From the NCBI GenBank assembly GCA_037447655.1, contig JBBHKE010000218.1, positions 22,977-86,976 of the forward strand: a stretch of DNA of 64,000 nt, read 5' to 3'. Under the pieces are notes generated by a model that had not been told where the DNA came from, made no database searches, and saw only the letters and a list, made by a program, of their open reading frames with translations. The DNA is from Zygnema cylindricum. Lineage: Eukaryota > Streptophyta > Zygnematophyceae > Zygnematales > Zygnemataceae. Below are positions 1 to 8,867 of the stretch, piece by piece. How positions within the stretch are numbered: the first letter of the stretch is position 1; every line of letters starts with the position of its first letter. A program made the translations under genes and the position numbers.

Positions 1-155
1 ATCCCAAAAAATCCCAAAAAATCCCAAAAAATCCCAAACCCTAAAAAACCCTAAAAAACCCTAAAAAACCCTAAAAAAACCCTAAAAAACCCTAAAAAAA
101 CCCTAAAAAAACCCTAAAAAACCCTAAAAAACCCTAAAAAACCCTAAAAAACCCG
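1..155. repeat. Telomere array, C-rich strand (CCCT + A6-7 units)
   Basis: About a dozen head-to-tail units of CCCTAAAAAA (10 bases), some with one extra A, run from about 39 to 155. They are preceded by almost four units of a variant ATCCCAAAAA with the same 10-base period. Read on the other strand the unit is TTTTTTAGGG, which is the telomere type described in the plant genus Cestrum and differs from the common plant TTTAGGG. The C-rich strand reading 5' to 3' into the sequence is the orientation expected at a left chromosome end. The array stops at a sharp boundary near 152. Confidence 0.85.
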
Positions 156-165
156 GCCCAATTTT

Positions 166-766
166 CCTAGGTTACACACGCTTTCCTCAATTGGGGCAAA
201 CGCTTACCATGCTTGGGTCAAACGCTTTCCATTCACTTTTTCTTCCCTTCTTCCTTCCTCTTACACCTTATAAAAAAGGGTCTATCCGCGGCGGACCGCA
301 AATTGACACGACAAAACAAAATACCAACACTTAGCCAAATTTCGAAGGCCTTTCTTCGGGCCTCCCTCTTGCTCCTTTGTGTGTGGACATTTATGTGAGA
401 GGGGACAGCCGGAGCGCAATGCCTAGCAATACGAACTACTCTAGGGAAGTAGGGATTTGAGAAAGGCAGAGCAAGTGTAGAGGTTCAACCTTTCTAATGG
501 AATAAGCGGCCTCAGATATGCGCAATCATCCTAGGTAACACACGTTTTCCTCACTTGGGGCAAACGCTTTCCATTCACTTTTTCTTACCTTCTCCCTTCC
601 TCCCACACCTTATAAAAAAGGGTCTATCCGCGGCGGACTGCAAATTGACACGACAAAAACAAAATACCAACACTTAGCCAGATTTCGAAGGCTATTCTCT
701 TGGCCTCCCTTTAGCTCCTTTGTGTGTCGACTTTTGTGTGAGAGGCGACAGCCGGAGCGAAATGCC
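166..766 (+). repeat. Subtelomeric direct repeat, two copies
   Basis: A segment starting CCTAGGTTACACACG at 166 recurs at 530, an offset of 364 bases. The copies run about 166-423 and 530-766 and share the text around TATAAAAAAGGGTCTATCCG and the end GACAGCCGGAGCG. The first copy carries a short internal duplication around 195-230 that the second lacks. Sequence next to a telomere array commonly consists of such repeats. The 61-codon ORF at 213-398 lies wholly inside copy 1, is not kept in copy 2, and is not called a gene. Confidence 0.75.
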
Positions 767-929
767 AACTACTCCGGGGCCTTAGGGAAAGCACGCGGAC
801 TAATAAGCACTTTTGTGACTTACATCTTGCGTCGTCGCCTAATATTTATACAAATTATAGACCTTTGGTCGTCCGTTTGAAAACCTTTAAATAGGTCGAC
901 TTTCAGTCTGTCTGCACCTGTAAACGGCG

Positions 930-1080
930 TGTCCCCCCGCCGACGTCAACAAACGGGTAACGTTGACCCTCGGCCCACGTCAGCAAATGGGTAGCGTTAT
1001 CCCTCGGCCTACGTCGGCAAACAGGTAGCTTTGTCTCTCTGCTAACGTCAGCAAACGGGTAACTTTCAAAGTACTCCCTC
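930..1080 (+). repeat. 34-bp tandem repeat, four copies
   Basis: The core ACGTCARCAAAYGGGTARC starts at 943, 977, 1011 and 1045, an exact 34-base period, with substitutions between copies. The minus-strand ORF at 903-1085 is a by-product of the period and is not called. Confidence 0.8.
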
Positions 1081-1505
1081 GGCAATCGTTCTTCACCGTC
1101 AGATCTTGGCTGCTCGATCCTGTCAATGAATAAAGATGAAAGCCGCCACGCGCACTAAAGAGTCTTCAACCCGTCAATCATTCGTTCGTGATCGTCCGAT
1201 ATTAAGATGCTGGCAGTTTAGAAGCTAGCCGCCCTTTTCAACAGGCATGATTTCGTGTCGTCAATTATTTCCTCAATTTTCCGTCAATCGTTGTGTTGAT
1301 TTGGGTCACGTCAACAAAAATCCGTACGGACGACTTGAATAGTACAATAGCACTAAAATGTTTTGATAAACAGTACACGGTCTATGCGTGTGTAACGGGC
1401 ATGATATAATAGGATACGGTCCATGTCCGTGCAACGGGCGTTGATTTACTACTGTTGCAAAAACTGTTGAGTTTCTTTTTTGGCATACGAGCCCGCTTAG
1501 AATAG

Positions 1506-1716
1506 TACATCGCTAATCGTTACCAGTGTTAATTTTTTTTTTGCCTCTTAAAACATTTTTTCTTCATGCATACATGTTGGATTGACAATCCAATGGTTGC
1601 TATTGGAAGGCAAGATTCTCACCTTCCTATCAGCCGTATCCGATTGACAATCCGACAAGTAAAGATGTTTTAAGTGGCGAAATAAGCTTCAACACTAATA
1701 ACGAGGAACGGTGCAC
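1506..1716. mobile_element. Family A inverted-repeat element, old copy
   Basis: The left end TACATCGCTAATCGTTA and the right end TAATAACGAGGAACGGTGCA are diverged versions of the family A ends (compare 29190-29410). The internal blocks TTAAAACAT near the left and ATGTTTTAAGTGGCGAAA near the right match other family members. It has no coding capacity and is a degenerate MITE. Confidence 0.7.
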
Positions 1717-2521
1717 CGTTTGTTGTAACAGTTGGAGTTGGATCAGTTTCAAACCCTTGTACAATTTCCCAAAGATCCTCTTGAACAAAAAAAAAATGGT
1801 ATCAAATTTCATGAAAATGAAAATAGTTTTTCTTTCCCATCATAGCATTGAAGGTGATCCTTAGAAAATGCCAAAAATAATGCAAAGGACACGCGAGGAA
1901 TGGTTGAAGGTAAGGAAAAAAGAATGGAAAAATAATTGGAGGAAAAAAGATAAAAACCCAAAAAAAAAAAACACAATAAAGAACCCATATCGAGCGATTC
2001 CAAATACTTTGAAAACTGACCTACCCACTCCCCTATTTCCATCTTTTTCGACTTTAAAATTTGCTCAACCGAAGTCTCAATGATTTACGCCTGGGCAAAC
2101 TTATGAAAGCCCTAAAGCTCGGAGCAAATCGTTCTTGAAAGCCTAATTCTTTTTTTGAAACAGTTTTTTTTTTAGCGTCACCCATAATCCTATCAACAAA
2201 AAGCACATTCAAACAGTAAATGCCCGCTTTCAAGAAACCCCTTCCAAAAAAAATCTATCTCCTCCGGTCCCCTCGGGAAATCTTGAAAACAGAATTACTA
2301 AAAAGCCGTTCCCCAAAAACCCCGTTGGTCTTAAAGCCCTAATTCTAAAACACCCCCTTATTTCCGATCCACGACTTCACAAATCACCATTTTCACTCGT
2401 CCCCAATTTCCACATATCCCCGTTTTCACCGCTGTCTGTGTTCAGGAATCGCCATTTGTATCCGTCCTCGTCGGTCTAAAACCCCTCTACACCCCCCCCC
2501 CCCCCCCCCCCCCCCCCCAGT
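1717..2521. other. Region downstream of the PRMT4-like gene; 27-C run
   Basis: No gene is recognised. The stretch contains A-rich and T-rich runs. An uninterrupted run of 27 C at 2492-2518 ends three bases beyond the stop codon of the minus-strand PRMT4-like gene, so on the transcript it would be a poly-G tract at the very start of the 3' UTR. Runs this long are prone to length error. Confidence 0.6.
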
Positions 2522-3770
2522 TTATTGCGGCCAGTAGTTCTGTTTCTCGTAGAAGTGTTGTTGCTGCTGTTGGTATGGCGGATGTCCTCCGTGAAGCGGT
2601 ACGGAATTACCGTATTGCGGTACGGAATTTCCATGTTGCGGTACAGAATTCCTGTATTGTTGTACGGAATTACCGTGTTGAGGTACAGAATTTCCGTGTT
2701 GCGGCACGGAGTTACCGCCATAAAACGACTGCTGTTGCTGTTGTTGGTACTGTTGGGGCATTTCTTGGGCCAATGGGGCGGCTCCGTGCTGCTGAGCAGG
2801 CGCGGACGGGATAGCCTGCACAGAACCGCAGTTGACGTTTTAGCGGGAGAAAGAAAGGAAAAACAAGAGGGGAGGAAGGGGGGTTAAAGGAGATATAGTG
2901 GGAGTTGAATTTTTTGGTTATTTATTTCTTTACCTGTTGTTCCTGCGCCCAGGAGTACCCTCCTCCTCCCCCCTGTGACATTCTGTAGTAGGGCTCCTTC
3001 AGGTCCAGCTCTCCCGAAGACGTCTCGACCACGCCGCCGTGAGGACCTGCAACGGAAACATTCCAAAAGAAATATCGCTCAGTTTCTTTTCAGTTCCGAT
3101 TTGCGCCGTATTTCGACAGTTTTTTGGCCGATTTTTTAGATTACTAAGGGTGCTTTTCTACCCGTTTCTTTGGAGACCTGCGGAGAAGCTTCCCAGTAAC
3201 TTGCTTGGATATTTTAAAACTTTTCTGTCGAACACTTAATGCGATAGGGCTCCTATTCACATTTTCCCACAAAGACGTTCGAAAAGAAAAGGTCGCAGAA
3301 ATGGACAAAAAGTTCCTCAGAGAATCGCTTTGTTCCCAACGCCCAGCCTCCGCTCACCCCCTTCACCTCACTTTGCTCCTTTACTACGTCCCTTTCATCC
3401 CTCTTTCTCTTTCCTTCCTCCTCCCTCCTTTCCCCCTTGTTCCCTCCTATCACCGCGTCGACACCTTGTCATATGCTCGTCACACCCAAAAAACTCCGGA
3501 CCACCTTTCACACTCCTCCTCCCCTCTTCCCCTCCCTTCCCTTCCCCTCAGCACCCTCTCCTCCCTCCTCCCTCTTAGCACTGACGCCCGTCCTTCGTAT
3601 GGTGAGTGTCCCCTCAAGTTATCTCCCCAAAGTAGCAACATCTTTTCTCCCCTTCCACCACCCTCCCCTCTCCCCCCTCCGTCTTCCCTCCCCCCCAGAT
3701 TGGAGCCCCACGGCGAAGTTTACACTGTTTTCAGCGGCCAAAATCCCCTTACACTCCCCTTTAAACCCCT

Positions 3771-3816
<46 letters not shown>

Positions 3817-6800
3817 AAAAACCCCAACTCCAACTCCCCGGCCACACCGGCAAACTGTTGGTTTTTGGAAACCTTTAGTCCTCTCTATATCACATTGCTA
3901 TGCTGCCATGCTGCGCTGGTTACATCGCAGCCATAACAGCGTGTGTGATAAAGATATTGTGCTGCCATGCTGCGCTGGTGACATCGCAATCATAGCAGCT
4001 TGCGTACTGGGTACTAAGTTTATTGGAACATACGGAATTCGACTTCAAGTGACGCGAAGAAACATAGACGAAGGTGCGGAATGTGTTAGAGAAATGGACG
4101 GCGGATCGCGAAGCGATCCGATGATTAATATTGGAAATGATTTAAATTGTACGTCGGCCGTACGAAATATAATGCGGCGGTCAAACATGTGATGAATTGG
4201 ACGCCACCAGAGCTACGGACGGTTGCGCCGTCAGTTTGGTAAGGGACGCGAAATCGCGTCCCTCACATGATATTTATTTTGGATAGTCGCGATTCGTTTG
4301 ACGGAATTTGTAAGACTTGTAAATATTTAACAATGTTTGTCCCGTGTATTAATTATTACCCTAGCTCTCAGGTACACTCACATTAATAGAGGTATTCAAT
4401 TGATTACGTACGGCTGGTATGCCCCCGTACAGTTAGTAGTAAGCTGTAGTATATATTTGTAGAACTTAGTCATTTCTAGACTTAGGAACTTTTTGGATAG
4501 AAACTGTTTCTACTCTTTATTGGGAATTTTATCTGAGAATTCCTCTCAGTTTTAATGGCATAATTATCTGAAATTTTGCATGTTTGTTCCTCCTTGTGTT
4601 GGAAATATTGTAGCAGATTTGCAGACCTTTTGTGTGTCTGATTTGCTTGGGGCTTCATTGTGAAGTTGGTCAGATTTATCAAAGTTCTGGCAGGTTGTTT
4701 TTCTGCAACTTTGACTGAGTGGTGTGGGAATTCTGGCTGGTATAATTGTATGAGAATTTTTGGGAATACTTAGTAGTTTAGTAACTATCTGCTTGTGTAG
4801 TTTTAGCTTGGTTTGGTAATTCTGTAGAATTCTGAGGGGAATCAAAGTAGGCTGTTTTGGGGTAGTCTGTGGTGCTTCCGAGGGTAAATCCATGGCTGAA
4901 AATGGCTATGAACAACACAAACACCCTCCAAACTCCCTCCAAAAAACCCTCCAAAAACCCCTTAAAAAACAACCCCACAAACCCCCCACAAACCCCCTCA
5001 CTCCCCCCCTCCCAAACCCCCCCACACCCCCCCCCCCCCCCCAACCCCTCTCTCCCCCCCCCACCTGGGCCGTGCATGGCGAGGTCGAGCGCGAGGCTGT
5101 ACGACTGCGCGGGCCGCGCCCGGCAGCGCAGGCGCCCGGTGAGGCGGCCGGCGGGGGCGGGGGCGGCGGCACGACTGGCGGGCGGCGGCGGCGGCGGGGG
5201 AGGCGGGGCACTGAGCGGGCGGCGCAGCGCGAGACGCAGCTGCTGCCAGTGGGTGGGCGCCAGCCCGGGGGCCGTCGACAGCCACCGGGGGGAGGAGCTG
5301 GAGGGGGGGGGCATTGGTTTAATTTTGTTTAGTGTCTTTGTTTAGCGGTTTTTAATGTTTTCTGTAGCGATATTTTCTTTAATATTCTTTTAGTGCTTTT
5401 TTTTTTAGTGTGTTTTTTTATGTTTTTTTAGCGTTATATTTAGTATTATTTTAGTTCTTTCTTACTGTTTTATCTAATGTTTTTGGAGTATTTTTTTAGT
5501 GTTTTTTAAGTTCTTTTCCAGCGTTTTTCGTAGCGTTTTGATTGTATTTTAAAGTGGTATTTTCAGTGTTTTCATAACAGAGTTTTTCAATATGATAAAC
5601 ATCCCATAATTTACGATTATCAGGAGAGATTTCACCGACAAGCCCTACTATACAGCCTTCACCGTTAAAAATTCTGTCATGAAATTAAAACTGATGCCAG
5701 AAAACAAATTAATAAATCGAGAATCGTAAAATAAAAAAAATACCTTCCGTCAAAAAACACATCGAACCAGCACGCAATTCCGTGAACTCGAGCCGCCACA
5801 GACATTTGGAAATCTAGAGGAATGTCGATTTCGAATAAATCCTCCTCCTGCGGTACAAATTCGTCACAATCGTCAGAACAGAAAAGGATAGCTTACGCAA
5901 TTTAAGATTTTCGAAACACAAAACTCAAAACGAGGGAATAAACGCCGTCCAAACTCACGACTGCACTTGAGAACCAGCCCTATGGCGCGATCCGCTCCAA
6001 TTACGATGTCCAGAAGACAAAAAAACCTCAAATCCTTTCTCGTTATTTTCTTCTCTCTCTTTTTTTTTCCGTTTTTTCTTAGCTTACCTTCGTTGTCAAA
6101 AAATTGATAGTGTGAGTGACACTCGGAGCCACTAAAATTCTGGGGTCGAACGTATCCACAACCGGCTGTTCTCCAATAAAAAAAGAACAAAAAAAACGAA
6201 TACATCAACAACGCTCTATCATTTCGTACACAACCAGAATTTGTCATCAATAGCAAGAAGAAAGAAGGGAGAAGTAGACAAATACTGGCATAATCGTTTT
6301 AAAGTTTTAAGAATCGTTACTACAAATAACCACCGCCTTTCCATGTGTTTTCCATCCATTTCCAGTTTTCCATCAAAAATAACATCAACCCTGAAAAGGA
6401 AGGAAAAACATCCTATGGACACTCAACAAATGAAAGAGAAAATGGAGAAAAAACAGCAGAAATAAAGAATGAGGAAAGCAAAAAGGACATTTTTTCTTTT
6501 TTTTTGCGCTTATCCCACCTGAGCAAAATACCCCTTTGTTGCATCTTCGTATAGCGGCGTAAGATCTACCCCATAGTACCCCGTTTGTTGCCAAAATAGA
6601 GACTGAAAAACAAAAGACGAAACACTTTACAAAAAGTCAAATTTGAACAACTTCAATAAGTTTTCTTAATCCTCACAACATTTTCACGACCTCTTTCTTG
6701 CCATCCTTCAACCAAATCGACCCGTTTGTTGAAAAAAAAAAAAAAAACACGCCTTCATTTCTGCGATTTGAAGCACTTCCAAAAAAAAATGATGTCTGTT

Positions 6801-8074
6801 TCACTCCCAGCTTTGAACAGGCATTGACTAGTGAGCTTGCAAGTCAAAAAAATAAACATAAACAGCTTATGAAATCAGTTCTGAAAACAAAATTTTGAAA
6901 AAACGACGAAACCAATATTGTTTTCTGGTTCTGCGTTTCATACTGTTATTACACCGGTGTACGGCTTCGTCCTATATAGTTGGGGTTTACCGTATACGAT
7001 TCAAACTGCTTTTCCCACCTTTTTCTTTATTTTTTCTGTTTGGACTTTTCACTTAGTTTTTCCAGTCCTAGCTGTTAAATGTACATTTGATATTTACATT
7101 TTTAAACTACTTTCGGAATTTATGTTAGAATATTACGTTTGAAACATAAATTCCAAATTTTGCATTGGTATAGACATTGCTATTCCCATCGACACTTACA
7201 TGGACGTCTACTTTTATATTTGTATTTGGAATTGGGGTTCTAAAATGGGTTTCAAATGGGATTTTGAACGGGGTTTTTGGGTTTCATTGGTTTGACTCAC
7301 TCAGTTTAACTGACCTTGTTAGCCATTTCCATGTGAAGGTACTCGTCAGTAAAAGGCGCGAGATGGATTCTGTCCTCCCACTCCCAAAAGGAACCCGGGT
7401 TTGTCAATTGCCTGGATTTTTCAAAAGGAAACTACAATTTTCCTCATCATTCTCGGTGGTTAAGGGGAAATCCCGTTTCTGTCCGTTTCTAGGGGAATCT
7501 CATCCTCCTGTTTTTGTCCTTTTCAGGAAAATCCTATTTTCGTCAGCTTTTTGAGTTTCTTAGGGAAATCTCCATTTTGTCAGTTTTTGGGTGTTTTGAG
7601 GGAAGCTCATTTTTGTCAGCTTGTGTGTGCAGTAATAAATAAGAAGCCCCCAACTCCATTTGCGAAGAAGTTTCAAATTCTAGTCGTAAAAAGAAAAAAG
7701 GGGAGAAGGAGAGGGATAGAGAAACACACATACAAAACATCCATTATCATTTCAAAGATCATTTTTTTTTTGTCTTCCGGTGCACTTAACTACTCTTTCT
7801 TCGGATTCCCGTTCTATACTTTTTTCCCGCCCTTACCTTTTCACAAACATGAGTTAGAAAATATGCGCGCAGTCTCATTTCCTCTCCCACTCTTTCATCC
7901 TATTCCAATTCTCCTCCTCCTCCCTCCCCCAATTATTATTATTATTTTTTTTTGTGAAATGTTTACCTGCCCAAGGTGGGGAACATTTTCCCCCCGGGCT
8001 TCAAAAAGCGCTCCCGGGCGATGATGTACGACTCCAGCATGCGCTCGTTCACCAGGAGGGTGCCTGGGGGGAGG

Positions 8075-8121
<47 letters not shown>

Positions 8122-8799
8122 AAAAAACACAATCGGGAGAGAAAGGAGACAAGGCAAAAAAAAGAGAGAAGTAAAGAAAAGAGATGAAGACTGATACAGC
8201 CTACAGAGTCTCAACCGCCTCCATTTCACTTCCTTCTTTTACTTTCCCGCGATCTCCCTACCCTCTGTCGCCCATTTATTATCCATTGATATGTCTGCCA
8301 TCTTCTACCTCCTTTCAACAAAGACCTGATTTATCCACTCCTTTTTTTTGATTTTTTTCTTCCCTTTTTCACGATGGGCTCGGATAAGCACGCGCCTCTC
8401 GGCAGCTCCCGCCTCCACCCTCCCTGACACCCCTCTCCTCCCCGCCCCACTGCGCCCACAAGCACACCACACGGCACCGCCGAGGGGAGGAGGGAAGAAG
8501 GATTGAGGAGGGAGAGGAGGGAGGGAGGAGGATGAGGAGGGAGGAGGGAGGGAGGAGGAGGGAGGGAGGAGAGTGGGAGGGGAGTGGGAGGAGGAAAGGG
8601 AGGAAGGGATGGAAAGAGGGAGGAGGAGGGAGGGAGGGAGGCAGAGGGAGGAAGAGGGAAGATTTTAGGAGGGAAGGAGCGCAGAAGGATCTACGCACAG
8701 GCACCGGACTGAGTCGGAGGCAAGGAGAGAGGAAGATCAAAAAAAGGAGATGGAGGAGGCCTCCACTGCGTACAATGGTGAGCGCCAGCCTGGAGAGAG

Positions 8800-8867
<68 letters not shown>

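Noticed and set aside
3205-4192. Ser/Pro-rich ORFs of about 240-250 codons
   Set aside because: They follow CT-rich and poly-C intron sequence of the minus-strand PRMT4-like gene and have no start context or homology.
4778-5345. Pro/Arg-rich ORFs on both strands around 5.0-5.3 kb as separate genes
   Set aside because: Only the frame containing WLSTAPG, THW and the conserved Gly-Arg-Leu text is coding (PRMT4 exon 5065-5297); the others are its shadows.
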